From assembly GCA_947467605.1 (NCBI GenBank), contig CANIII010000008.1, forward strand, positions 1-64,000: 64,000 nt of DNA, in the 5' to 3' direction. How positions within the stretch are numbered: the stretch's first letter is position 1; every line of letters begins with the position of its first letter. The DNA is from Acidobacteriota bacterium (GTDB taxonomy: Bacteria > Acidobacteriota > Vicinamibacteria > Vicinamibacterales > SCN-69-37). Below the pieces are notes generated by a model. It saw only the letters and a program-made list of their open reading frames with translations. It had not been told where the DNA came from and did no database searches. A program made the position numbers and the translations under genes. Positions 26,923 to 35,478 of the stretch are shown piece by piece.

Positions 26923-28061
26923 AGCGCACAAAGCACTTCTTCGACGAATACACCCAGGGGCTGACGTCTCAGGACGTGCAGCGCCTCTTCACGCGCGACA
27001 CGCCGGAAGCGTATCGATATTTCACGCGCGGGCTCGACGTGGAGAAGATCCAGCGTGAGCCCTGGCAGCGGCGCTGGTGGATCTATTCGCGCGAGCTGTT
27101 CGTGCGGTTCACGATGCGCCTGTCGCCGGCGCGACGTGCGCTCTATGCCTTCGCCGTGATCTTCACGCTCGTGGGCATGCTCGAGCTGTTCCAGGGCGTG
27201 CGCCTCACCGGCATCAACCTTTTCCCGTTTGACGCGCAGTTGCCGTTGCCGAGATGGACGCCCGGCACACTGAAACTGTTTCTGGGTTTCATCGCGATGC
27301 AGCTCCTGATGTTCATGGAGATCGCCGACCGACTGTCGCTCAAGAGCGAACTCGAAGTGGCCCGCGATATTCAATTGGCGATGCTGCCGCGCGGTGTGTC
27401 GATCCTGGGCGACTCGCGCGCGTGCGGACTCACGCGACCAGCCAACACCGTCGGTGGCGATTTCTACGACATCCTCCCCCTCCCCGACGGCCGCGTCATC
27501 GTCTCGGTCGGCGACGTGGCCGGCAAGGGCAGCCCTGCCGCGCTGCTCATGGCGCTGCTGCTCGCGATAATGCGAACACTCGTCGATGAGGGACTTGAAT
27601 CCGCGCGACTGCTCGCGCGGCTCAACGTCCAGATCGTGCGACACAGCCCGGGCTCGCGCTTCATCACGTTGTTCTACGCGATTTATGACACGACAACGGG
27701 GCAGCTCGAATACGTCAACGCCGGACATCTGCCACCGCTCATTCACCGCAAGGACGGCACGTTCGAACGACTGACGAGCGGCAACATTGCGCTCGGCATG
27801 TTCGAGGGCTCGACCTACGAATCGCATCACGCCCAGCTCCACCCGGGCGACGCCATCATTCTGTACAGCGACGGCATCACCGAAGCCGAGAACACGGCCG
27901 GTCGTGAGTTCGACGAATCAGGACTGAGCGCGACGATCTTGGCGGCAGGCACGCACGAACCGGAACAGCTCGGTCGTGCCGTGCTGGCCGCGGTCGACGA
28001 GCACGCGGGCGACGCACGGCTTGGTGATGACTTGACCGTGCTCGTCCTGTCCCGCAACTAG
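26919..28061 (+). CDS. SpoIIE/RsbU-type serine phosphatase with two membrane helices
   Basis: A 380-residue protein. The N-terminal 60 or so residues are charged (KRTKHFFDEYTQGLTSQ), two transmembrane segments follow at about 75-100 and 120-140, then a SpoIIE/PP2C domain with ARDIQLAMLP, GGDFYDILPL, VGDVAGKGSPAAL, LFYAIYDTTTGQLEYVNAGH and YSDGITEAEN. Such phosphatases control anti-sigma-factor antagonists. The start is unusual: a CTG whose bases overlap the kbl stop (CTGA), 11 bases after GGAG. Protein-like sequence continues up to it, 57 bases before the first GTG. The exact start remains a proposal; the phosphatase call is solid. Confidence 0.83.
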   Translation: MKRTKHFFDEYTQGLTSQDVQRLFTRDTPEAYRYFTRGLDVEKIQREPWQRRWWIYSRELFVRFTMRLSPARRALYAFAVIFTLVGMLELFQGVRLTGINLFPFDAQLPLPRWTPGTLKLFLGFIAMQLLMFMEIADRLSLKSELEVARDIQLAMLPRGVSILGDSRACGLTRPANTVGGDFYDILPLPDGRVIVSVGDVAGKGSPAALLMALLLAIMRTLVDEGLESARLLARLNVQIVRHSPGSRFITLFYAIYDTTTGQLEYVNAGHLPPLIHRKDGTFERLTSGNIALGMFEGSTYESHHAQLHPGDAIILYSDGITEAENTAGREFDESGLSATILAAGTHEPEQLGRAVLAAVDEHAGDARLGDDLTVLVLSRN

Positions 28062-28091
28062 ACACCGCCCGTTTCCCTCGACCACACGGGC

Positions 28092-28097
28092 TACTAT
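28092..28097 (+). promoter_or_regulatory. -10 element of the M1 peptidase gene
   Basis: TACTAT ends 6 bases before the ATG, predicting a leaderless mRNA. A short GCCCGT/ACGGGC inverted repeat just upstream (28067-28090) may end the preceding transcript, though no T-run follows. Confidence 0.4.
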
Positions 28098-28102
28098 CGG
28101 CC

Positions 28103-30499
28103 ATGCGCCTCTGCGGGGCAGTCGCACTCGTCACGGTCCTGCTCGGGGTCTCGGCCCCGGCGCGGCAGGCCACACCCACGCCCGATCCGGTCGCCCCGCT
28201 GCTCTCCTCGCTCGCGGCAGCGATCGCGGCGAATGACGTCGCCGCGTTTCGTGCGCTGTTATCGCCGCGCATTCCTGAACTCGACAGCGTCGCCTTTGAA
28301 GTATCGCTGCTGAGCGGCGGTGTGACGGGTGCCACCGTGCGTGAGCGCGACCGCGAACGCACCGCCGGCGCCACTCGCGTGCTGGCAGAGTTTCTGGTGA
28401 ATCGCAGCGGCGCGGGCCAGATCACGACATGGCAAGTCGGCGTGGCGGCTGTCGGCGGGGTGATCCGCATCGCTTCGTTGCGCCAGATCTCTTCCATCAA
28501 CGGGCTCCATCGGCTCGAGCTCGACACCTCGTCGGCATTCGAGATCAACAACTTTGCATTCACGGCGACGGACTTTCGGTTGACGATGACGAAGGGCACG
28601 GCGTTTGTGGGACGCACGGCCGGCGGCATCACCGCTCTCGTGCTGCGTGGCAGCGGTCGCATGTTGTTTGAACCGTCGGACCCGATCGAGCGACATCAGA
28701 TCAAACGCTACGCACGCACCGAAACGCTGAACGACGAAATCGATGCAGCGTTTCTGCGCATCAGCCCGGCCGAGTTCCAGACGCGCATCTCTGAAGGGAG
28801 CCTCCGCCCGATCGCCGCAACCAGCGGCGACACCAATCGCGCGCGGTCGATCTTCAATCAATGGGCTGGACGCTCGTATAACGTCGCGCTCGGCGACCTG
28901 AGCGCGGAGCGGTGGACACTGCTCCCTCCTCCCGGCGATGCGCTCGCCGACATTCAGACCCGCCACTTCCGCTGGCTCACCTACTCGCGTGCGGCCAGCC
29001 AGAACGAAGACGTACAACTCTTTGACCGCGAGAACCGCAAGAACCTCTCGGTCTACGCATCGCCGGCAAAGATCGCCACGCGCGGGCGGTTTTACAACGA
29101 AGACGACGACCGCGCGTACGACATCGAGCACTACGAGCTGAACGTGCGCTTCCCCGAGCCGCAGCCGGTGGGCAAAGTGCTGACCATCTCGGTGACGTAT
29201 TCAGGGCGACTGGTACCGCAGTCCTTGTCGCGTGAAGCCGCGGAGGTGACACCGCAGACCGGCAACACGCAAGAAAACGCGATGCCGCCGGAGCCGAACT
29301 ACGCCTACAGCAACAACTCGTTCTGGTATCCACAGTCGACCGTTAACGACTACGCCACGGCGCGAATTCGAATCGCGGTACCGCAGGAGTATCAAGCGGT
29401 GAGCACCGGCACGCTCATCGACGAAGGCGTCGTCGGTGACGATCGCGTCGCGGCGTTCTCGGCGGACGTACCGGCGCGGTATCTCACGACGATCGTCTCG
29501 CGCATGGTGCCGCTGCCCCGAAGCAGCGTCACACTGCCCTCCGGCAAGACGCTCACGATCGACGCGCAATCGAATCCTCGGCAACTCGGGGGCACGAAGA
29601 CGCTCACGGCCCGCGCGGCCGAGATCATGAAGTTCTACGCCTCGATTGTCGGCGAGGTCCCCTTTCCCAGTTTCACGCTGCTGTCGCTCGAAGCCGATTT
29701 TCCCGGCGGACATAGCCCGGCGTATTTTGCGGCGATCAATCAACCGACGTCGACCACGGCCTACACCTGGCGGAACGACCCGATTGCTTTCGACGACCAG
29801 TTTCCAAACTTCTACCTCGCGCACGAGATTGCACACCAGTGGTGGGGGCAGGCCATCGGCACGAAGAACTACCACGACCAATGGCTGAGCGAAGGGCTCG
29901 CGCAGTACTTCGCGTATCTGTACGCCGGTACTGATCGCGGCCTCGAGGTCCAGCGCAGCATTCTGGAGCGAATGCGCGACTCGGTTCGTCGGTACAGCGA
30001 CAGCGGCCCGATCTCGATCGGCTACCGGCTGGGCCACGCGGTCGGCGACGGCACCAACTTCCGGGCGATCGTCTACAACAAGTCGGCCGTCGTGCTCGAC
30101 ATGCTGCGCGGACTGATCGGCGACGAGGCATTCACGGCTGGATTGCGGCGCTTCTATCAGGAACGCAAGTTTCAGAAAGCGGGCACCGACGACCTGCGGC
30201 AGGCGTTTGAGGCGGAGGCGCACCAGCCCCTGACCCGCTTTTTCGACCGGTGGGTCATGAACGCGGGCCTGCCCAACCTGAAATTGACCGCCGTCATCGA
30301 GACCTCGGGTGAGGCTGCCCTCCTGCGAATCGACCAGACGGGGGACATCTATGACCTGCCTGTCGCCGTCTCGATTGCCTACCAGGACCTGCCTACCGAG
30401 TATCTGACGCTCCGCGTGCGGAGCGCCCAGACCGAAGAGCGGGTCGTGCTGAAGGGCAAGGTCCGGTCAGGTGGCATCCGGCTCGTGCCGGGTCTCTGA
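28103..30499 (+). CDS. Peptidase M1 family metallopeptidase, exported
   Basis: A 798-residue protein with a signal peptide (LVTVLLGVSAPARQ) and a gluzincin site: HEIAHQWWGQ followed 18 residues later by the glutamate in LSEGLAQYF. The N-terminal 320 residues are not clearly an M1 beta domain. Where aminopeptidases have GAMEN there is FPGGHSPAYFAAINQP, so classic aminopeptidase specificity cannot be assumed. It may be a periplasmic peptidase for protein scavenging, alongside the other peptidases in the window. Followed after 17 bases by the NuoG-like gene. Confidence 0.85.
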   Translation: MRLCGAVALVTVLLGVSAPARQATPTPDPVAPLLSSLAAAIAANDVAAFRALLSPRIPELDSVAFEVSLLSGGVTGATVRERDRERTAGATRVLAEFLVNRSGAGQITTWQVGVAAVGGVIRIASLRQISSINGLHRLELDTSSAFEINNFAFTATDFRLTMTKGTAFVGRTAGGITALVLRGSGRMLFEPSDPIERHQIKRYARTETLNDEIDAAFLRISPAEFQTRISEGSLRPIAATSGDTNRARSIFNQWAGRSYNVALGDLSAERWTLLPPPGDALADIQTRHFRWLTYSRAASQNEDVQLFDRENRKNLSVYASPAKIATRGRFYNEDDDRAYDIEHYELNVRFPEPQPVGKVLTISVTYSGRLVPQSLSREAAEVTPQTGNTQENAMPPEPNYAYSNNSFWYPQSTVNDYATARIRIAVPQEYQAVSTGTLIDEGVVGDDRVAAFSADVPARYLTTIVSRMVPLPRSSVTLPSGKTLTIDAQSNPRQLGGTKTLTARAAEIMKFYASIVGEVPFPSFTLLSLEADFPGGHSPAYFAAINQPTSTTAYTWRNDPIAFDDQFPNFYLAHEIAHQWWGQAIGTKNYHDQWLSEGLAQYFAYLYAGTDRGLEVQRSILERMRDSVRRYSDSGPISIGYRLGHAVGDGTNFRAIVYNKSAVVLDMLRGLIGDEAFTAGLRRFYQERKFQKAGTDDLRQAFEAEAHQPLTRFFDRWVMNAGLPNLKLTAVIETSGEAALLRIDQTGDIYDLPVAVSIAYQDLPTEYLTLRVRSAQTEERVVLKGKVRSGGIRLVPGL

Positions 30500-30516
30500 G
30501 ATATCATTTGTGTCTT

Positions 30517-32277
30517 ATGGAAACGGTAACGCTGACGATCGACGGCAAGCCGGTCACGGTCGAGAAGGGTAAGTCAGTTCTCGAGGCAGTCATTCAATCC
30601 GGCGGTCATGTCCCTTACTACTGCTATCACCCCGGGCTTGGCGTCGACGGCTCCTGCCGTGTCTGCATCGTCAAGATCGAGAAAATGCCGAAGCTGCAGA
30701 CGTCGTGCTCGACGCCGTGTGGTGAAGGCATGGTGGTGACGACCAATTCGCCTGAGGTGGAAGCGGCCCGGGCCAGCGTGTTCGAGTTCCTGCTCGTGAA
30801 TCACCCGCTCGACTGCCCGGTCTGTGACAAGGGTGGCGAATGTCCGCTGCAGGACTTCTCCTACAGCTACGGACCCGAGCGCAGCCGCATGGCGTTCGAG
30901 CGGCGCACGTTTGACGGCGAAGGCGTGAAGGCCGATATCGACTTCGGCCCGACGCTGATGCTGAACCGCAACCGCTGCATCCTCTGCACGCGTTGTGTGC
31001 GGTTCATGAAAGAAGTGGACGGCGACGCGCAGATCGGCATCACCAACCGCGGTGTCCACAGCGAAATCTCCACGTTTGAAGAAAAGGGCGTCGTCTCGCT
31101 GCTGTCGGGCAACTTGATGGACGTGTGCCCGGTCGGCGCGCTGACTACGCGCGACTACCGGTTCAAGTCGCGGCCGTGGGACAACCCGAATGCCGTCGAC
31201 ACGATTTGCACGCTCTGCGAAAAAGGCTGCAACACGACAGCGTGGATCAAAGCCAAGCCGGAGTGGGCGAAGGGCACGCAGCTGATCCGCACGACGCCGC
31301 GGCTGAACGAAGACATCAACAGCTATTGGATGTGCGACATCGGTCGCTTCGACTACCACTGGATCGAGGGCGATCGCCGCATCAATCAGGCACACATGAA
31401 CGGCAATGTCACCTCATGGGAAGACGCATTGGTGTCGGTGAAGGACGCGGTTGATGCCGTTGGTGGCGCCACACACGCGCAGTTCCTAGTGTCGGGCCAC
31501 GCGTCGCTCGAAGAGCTGTTCATCATCAAGCAGTTTGCCGGCAACACGGGCGGCGTCACGTTCAGCTGGCGGCATCGCGTGAAGCCGCAGCCGGCCGATA
31601 CCAAGTTCAAGATTCCCGCTGTTGACGCGCCGAACCTGCATGGCGCGAAGGACCTGGGGTTCAACACAGCGACCTCAGGTGTCGCGAACATCTCGGCGCT
31701 CCAGTCCGCAGTCGATGCGGGCATGGTCAAGCTACTCTACGTGCTTGATCCGGGTCCGGACGGCACGCTGGGCGATGTGGAATGGGTGATTGCGGCACGC
31801 AAGGCCGGCAAGATCAAGACCTTGATCGTGCAGGCGGTGTTGCATTCGGCGCTGACGGCGGCGGCAGACATCCTCTTGCCGGGTTGTGCGTTTGTTGAAA
31901 AAGACGCGACCTACACGAACATGACCGGGCACGTGCAGGGCGCCGCGCGCGTCATCACAGCCCCGGGCGAAGCGGTCGAAGACTGGCAGATTCTGTCGAA
32001 GCTGTCGGTCGTCTTCGGCGTCAACGTGACCTACTCGTCATCAGCGGCCGTCCGCGTCGCGATTGCACAGGCGCTCGGCGCGAACCCGGCCTACGCCGGT
32101 TTGGCAACGATGACGTTCTCGCGGCCGATGTCGGCAAAGAGCTGGCTGCAGGCGTCGAATCCGTCAGAGCGTTGGAAGTGGGACTTCATGTTCCAGGATC
32201 TGCCGCCCATCAAGTTCGGCGACGACTTCGGTCCCACGCCGCGCGCGAACGTGATACCCATGAAGGAAGTTAAGTAG
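30517..32277 (+). CDS. NuoG-like NADH dehydrogenase iron-sulfur subunit (short, orphan)
   Basis: A 586-residue protein. A 2Fe-2S ferredoxin domain (YYCYHPGLGVDGSCRVC, then QTSC) is followed by the His-Cys 4Fe-4S segment (HPLDCPVCDKGGECPLQD), a 4Fe-4S pair (CILCTRC, DVCPVGAL) and the start of a molybdopterin-oxidoreductase domain (ICTLCEKGC). This is the NuoG order, but E. coli NuoG is about 900 residues, so the C-terminal domain is shortened. No other complex I gene is nearby. It could be the true complex I subunit encoded away from its partners, or part of another NAD-linked complex. Confidence 0.82.
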   Translation: METVTLTIDGKPVTVEKGKSVLEAVIQSGGHVPYYCYHPGLGVDGSCRVCIVKIEKMPKLQTSCSTPCGEGMVVTTNSPEVEAARASVFEFLLVNHPLDCPVCDKGGECPLQDFSYSYGPERSRMAFERRTFDGEGVKADIDFGPTLMLNRNRCILCTRCVRFMKEVDGDAQIGITNRGVHSEISTFEEKGVVSLLSGNLMDVCPVGALTTRDYRFKSRPWDNPNAVDTICTLCEKGCNTTAWIKAKPEWAKGTQLIRTTPRLNEDINSYWMCDIGRFDYHWIEGDRRINQAHMNGNVTSWEDALVSVKDAVDAVGGATHAQFLVSGHASLEELFIIKQFAGNTGGVTFSWRHRVKPQPADTKFKIPAVDAPNLHGAKDLGFNTATSGVANISALQSAVDAGMVKLLYVLDPGPDGTLGDVEWVIAARKAGKIKTLIVQAVLHSALTAAADILLPGCAFVEKDATYTNMTGHVQGAARVITAPGEAVEDWQILSKLSVVFGVNVTYSSSAAVRVAIAQALGANPAYAGLATMTFSRPMSAKSWLQASNPSERWKWDFMFQDLPPIKFGDDFGPTPRANVIPMKEVK

Positions 32278-32295
32278 TTTTTTTGACGGACGTAG

Positions 32296-32317
32296 CCGAC
32301 GGGCTTTAGCCCGTCGG
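32296..32317. repeat. REP-like palindrome before the DsbD-like gene
   Basis: CCGACGGGCT and its exact complement are separated by TT. Such G+C-rich palindromes with a central CTTTAG or similar are typical of REP elements. Its end lies 5 bases before the ATG, leaving no room for a Shine-Dalgarno, and it follows a run of seven T that ends the NuoG-like gene region. Confidence 0.65.
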
Positions 32318-32322
32318 ACCCG

Positions 32323-34050
32323 ATGCGACGCATTTCGATTACCCTCCTCGCCCTGCTCGCGCTCTTCGCGCCTTCGCTGTCGTTCGCCCAATCTCCCAAC
32401 GCCGCAAGCATCACGCCTTTAGTCTCGGCGTCTGGCGTCGCACCCGGCGGCACGATTGATGTCGCCGTGCGGGTGGTGCTGCCGGAGGGTCTGCACTCGC
32501 AGTCGAACAAGCCCAAAGACGAAGGCCTGATTCCGACGACGCTGACGTTTGAGCCAGGTCCGGGAGTGACACCGAAGGAAGTGGTGTTCCCGCCGGCGCA
32601 CGACTTCAAGCTGGAAACGGGCGACGTCCTTCTCGTGTTCGAGCGCGAGTTCGTGATCGGCGCGCGCGTCATGGTTGCGCCAACCGCGACGTCGGGCCCA
32701 CTCACGTTGACCGCGCAGTTGCGCTATCAGCCGTGCAACAACACTGTGTGTTTCCGTCCAGTTACCGTGCCGGTTCGCTGGACGATTCCGGTCGTCGCCA
32801 CCGGTGCAGCAACGACGAAGACGTTGTCGGATGTGTTCAGTCTCATCGCCTTCGGCAAAGGCCAAGCGGCCGTCGTTCAGTCGGCGGAAGCTGACTCAGC
32901 AGCCACCGCGCCGACGGTCGCACCAACAGCGTCATCAGTTTCTCTGGATCAGTTCGTCGTCGCCGGCACCGCCGGCGGCTACATGAACGTCGACGCATTC
33001 CTCGGCTTCATCAAGAACGCTGAAGCTGGCGTGACATCGAAGGGCATGTTCGCGGATCGTGGACTCTTTGCGATTCTCCTGCTCGTGTTTGTGGGCGGTC
33101 TCGCACTGAACCTCACGCCGTGCGTGTTGCCGATGATCCCGATCAACCTCGCGATCATTGGTGCGGGCGCGCGTTCGAGCGACAAGCGTCGTGGCTTTCT
33201 CCTCGGCTCGGTCTACGGCGCGGCGATGGCACTCGTCTACGGCGTGCTCGGCCTCATCGTCATTCTCACGGCGGGCACGTTCGGCACGATCAATGCGTCG
33301 CCGTGGTTCAACGCCGGCATCGCGGTGCTGTTTGTGGTGCTCGGTCTTGCGATGTTTGACATCGGCGCGATTGATTTCTCGCGGTTCTCGAGCGGTATCC
33401 GTTTCAGCGATGGCGGGCGCGGCACCATGGCGGTGGCCTTCGGCATGGGCGCCGTAGCGGCGCTGCTCGCCGGTGCCTGTGTGGCGCCGGTGGTTATTCA
33501 GGTCATCGTGTTTGCCAGCGATCTGTATGCGAAGGGCTCGACCATCGCGCTGGCGTTGCCGTTCGTGCTCGGTCTCGGCATGGCATTGCCCTGGCCAATC
33601 GCTGGAGCCGGCTTGTCCAAACTGCCAAAGCCGGGCGCGTGGATGAACACCGTGAAGTACGTCTTCGGCGTCTTCATCCTCGCGATGGCGGCGTACTACG
33701 GCTACCTCACCTATGAAATTGTGTCGAGCCGCTGGGTGAACAAAGCTGACGTCGAAGCCAGCATGCAGGAGAAGTTGCAGGAAGGCTGGTACTCGTCCCT
33801 CGATGACGGACTGCGCGCCGCTCAGGTTTCAGGCCAACCGGTGCTGATCGACATGTGGGCCACGTGGTGCAAGAACTGCCTCACGATGGACAAGACGACG
33901 CTCGCTGATCCGCGGGTGAAAGCGGCGCTCTCGGGCTACGTGAAGGTCAAGGTTCAGGCAGAAGATCCCGACGCGCCGGCCATCAAAGACGTGATGCAGC
34001 GTTTCGGCGCGGTAGGCTTGCCCGCATACGGGATTACCAAGCCGCGCTGA
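32323..34050 (+). CDS. DsbD-like thiol:disulfide interchange protein with shortened thioredoxin domain
   Basis: A 575-residue protein: a signal peptide (ALFAPSLSFAQ), a periplasmic DsbD-alpha-type domain ending with CNNTVCF cysteines at about 140, a membrane domain with NLTPCVLPMIP and AGACVAPV (the paired DsbD-beta cysteines), and a C-terminal thioredoxin-like domain with WATWCKNC. It passes electrons from cytoplasmic thioredoxin to periplasmic substrates. The thioredoxin part stops at VGLPAYGITKPR, just after the cis-proline, about 35 residues sooner than in E. coli DsbD, so the last strands and helix are missing. Confidence 0.85.
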   Translation: MRRISITLLALLALFAPSLSFAQSPNAASITPLVSASGVAPGGTIDVAVRVVLPEGLHSQSNKPKDEGLIPTTLTFEPGPGVTPKEVVFPPAHDFKLETGDVLLVFEREFVIGARVMVAPTATSGPLTLTAQLRYQPCNNTVCFRPVTVPVRWTIPVVATGAATTKTLSDVFSLIAFGKGQAAVVQSAEADSAATAPTVAPTASSVSLDQFVVAGTAGGYMNVDAFLGFIKNAEAGVTSKGMFADRGLFAILLLVFVGGLALNLTPCVLPMIPINLAIIGAGARSSDKRRGFLLGSVYGAAMALVYGVLGLIVILTAGTFGTINASPWFNAGIAVLFVVLGLAMFDIGAIDFSRFSSGIRFSDGGRGTMAVAFGMGAVAALLAGACVAPVVIQVIVFASDLYAKGSTIALALPFVLGLGMALPWPIAGAGLSKLPKPGAWMNTVKYVFGVFILAMAAYYGYLTYEIVSSRWVNKADVEASMQEKLQEGWYSSLDDGLRAAQVSGQPVLIDMWATWCKNCLTMDKTTLADPRVKAALSGYVKVKVQAEDPDAPAIKDVMQRFGAVGLPAYGITKPR

Positions 34051-34055
34051 CCAAT

Positions 34056-34072
34056 GGGGGGAGCCTCCCCCC
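34056..34072 (+). terminator. GGGGGGA/TCCCCCC hairpin after the DsbD-like gene
   Basis: A 7-base-pair stem closes a GCC loop 5 bases after the stop codon. No T-run follows, so termination would be weak or Rho-assisted. It sits immediately before the TATAGT promoter of the next gene. Confidence 0.4.
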
Positions 34073-34077
34073 GATGC

Positions 34078-34083
34078 TATAGT
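34078..34083 (+). promoter_or_regulatory. -10 element of the GAF membrane protein gene
   Basis: TATAGT ends 11 bases before the ATG, giving a predicted leader of about 4 bases. Confidence 0.35.
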
Positions 34084-34093
34084 TACCAGCGAA

Positions 34094-35275
34094 ATGTCGC
34101 GACGCGATGGATCACCGACGCCGTTCATTCTCGGCTTCCTCGTGCTCGCGCTCATCACGCTCGCCGGACATTGGCGCATCGACGTGATGCGTCGCGCCGG
34201 CCGACACGCGGCCACCGTCATCAACAACGATCTGCGCTTGGCCGAACAGGGCCTGGCCGAACTGCGCGGTGCGCAGGCAGGATATCTTGCCGTTGGGCAG
34301 AAGCCTGACGAGTGGATGACCCGAGCCACGGGTGCGTCGGTTCAGTTGGAGACGTCGATCGCCGATCTGGCGGCCACCACGTCTTCGCCTGACGCGCATC
34401 AGCACTATCAGGCGGCGTCGGCGCTCGTGACCGAGTTGACGACAAACGATCGCAAGGCGCGTGCACTGGTCGCGTCAGGACAAGAGCTCGTCGCGTCGGA
34501 TGTGCTGTTTCAGGAGGGCGCGGATCCCACCAAGAAACTCGCGTATGAATTGACGGCCGCGCGCGACTTCGAGATGGTGGCCTTCGAAAAATCTGCAGCG
34601 ACGCTCGGCTGGATCAGCCTCGGCGCAAACGGCGCCGCGTTTGCCATCGGTGTGCTGATGCTCGTCATCGGCACGCGGGCCGCCAGAAGCGGATCGCCGG
34701 AGCCGTCAATCGAGTCTGAGGAGCCGAAACCCGATGTCTCCGCGACGTCGTTCCGCAGCGCGCCATCACCCGAACCCGCCAATGACCCGTTCGCCGCGCC
34801 GTCGGCGGACCTGTCGGCGGCTGCGGATCTGTGTGTGGACCTGGGTCGCATTCTCGACGCTCGAGACCTGCCAGGGTTGATGGCACGAGCGGCGACGGTC
34901 ATCGAAGCCAAGGGTCTGGTGTTGTGGGTGATCGAGGCCGGCGGTACGCAGCTGCGACCGTCCATCGCGCACGGCTATTCAGATCGCGTGTTGCAGCGCA
35001 TGGGCACACTCCCTACAAGCGGCGACAACGTGACGTCCCTGGCGTTCCGCACGCTGCAGCCACAGGTGTTGCGTAGCTCATTTGATGGCCATGGCGCCCT
35101 CGCCGTGCCGCTGATCACGTCAAGCGGATGTGTGGGCGTCCTGGCCGCCGAAGTGCAGGGCGCCAAACCAGGCGACGCGCGGTTCGCAGTGGCCCGAATG
35201 ATCGCGGCGCAGCTCTCGACGCTCGTCGGACCAGGTTCTGCCGTCCCAACGCAATCGGCGAGCGGCCTGAACTAA
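34094..35275 (+). CDS. Membrane sensor-like protein with C-terminal GAF domain
   Basis: A 393-residue protein. A transmembrane helix at about residues 10-28 and another at about 175-197 enclose a periplasmic helical region of CHASE3 type (HWRIDVMRRAG to TAARDFEMVA). A low-complexity Pro/Ser/Glu linker follows, then a GAF-like domain from about residue 245 to the end. No kinase, cyclase or phosphatase output domain is attached, so it may act as an adaptor for the neighbouring GAF/SpoIIE phosphatase, which is convergent with it. The function is unknown. Confidence 0.62.
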   Translation: MSRRDGSPTPFILGFLVLALITLAGHWRIDVMRRAGRHAATVINNDLRLAEQGLAELRGAQAGYLAVGQKPDEWMTRATGASVQLETSIADLAATTSSPDAHQHYQAASALVTELTTNDRKARALVASGQELVASDVLFQEGADPTKKLAYELTAARDFEMVAFEKSAATLGWISLGANGAAFAIGVLMLVIGTRAARSGSPEPSIESEEPKPDVSATSFRSAPSPEPANDPFAAPSADLSAAADLCVDLGRILDARDLPGLMARAATVIEAKGLVLWVIEAGGTQLRPSIAHGYSDRVLQRMGTLPTSGDNVTSLAFRTLQPQVLRSSFDGHGALAVPLITSSGCVGVLAAEVQGAKPGDARFAVARMIAAQLSTLVGPGSAVPTQSASGLN

Positions 35276-35346
35276 TTCAGGACACCCCGCCCTGCTCCAC
35301 TGTCCTTAAAAGTTTCCAAATCTGCGCCATTGCCGCGTCAGAAGTA

Positions 35347-35362
35347 CGGCACGGCTCTTGAT
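35347..35362 (+). promoter_or_regulatory. Sigma-54-type promoter
   Basis: CGGCACGGCTCTTGAT matches the sigma-54 consensus TGGCACG-N4-TTGCW except for the first T and the C of TTGC. The essential GG is kept; the -12 GC reads GA. It lies between convergent genes, so no coding sequence is downstream on this strand; the nested stems at 35377-35463 begin where transcription should start. Confidence 0.45.
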
Positions 35363-35371
35363 TAAGAAGAC

Positions 35372-35478
35372 AGCGGAACCGCTCGGCAAGCGGGTTGCGT
35401 CACAACCGACAGGCAGGCGCTGGCATCGCCGCAACCCGTCCGCTCCAGGTCGTCCGAGCGGTTTCATTCTTCCTTCTT
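35372..35478 (+). ncRNA. Candidate structured small RNA
   Basis: About 100 bases starting 10 bases after the sigma-54-like -12 element. A perfect 10-base-pair outer stem (AACCGCTCGG at 35377 with CCGAGCGGTT at 35454) encloses a perfect 9-base-pair stem (CGGGTTGCG at 35391 with CGCAACCCG at 35430), and a GGCG/CGCC pair lies inside. The outer stem is followed by TTTCATTCTTCCTTCTT. A competing local hairpin AACCGCT/AGCGGGTT is possible. The same dyads would also fold on the minus strand, so a bidirectional terminator for the two convergent genes is the main alternative. Confidence 0.4.

Noticed and set aside
34056-34072. G/C hairpin called as a strong intrinsic terminator
   Set aside because: No T-run follows on the coding strand, so only a weak role is listed.
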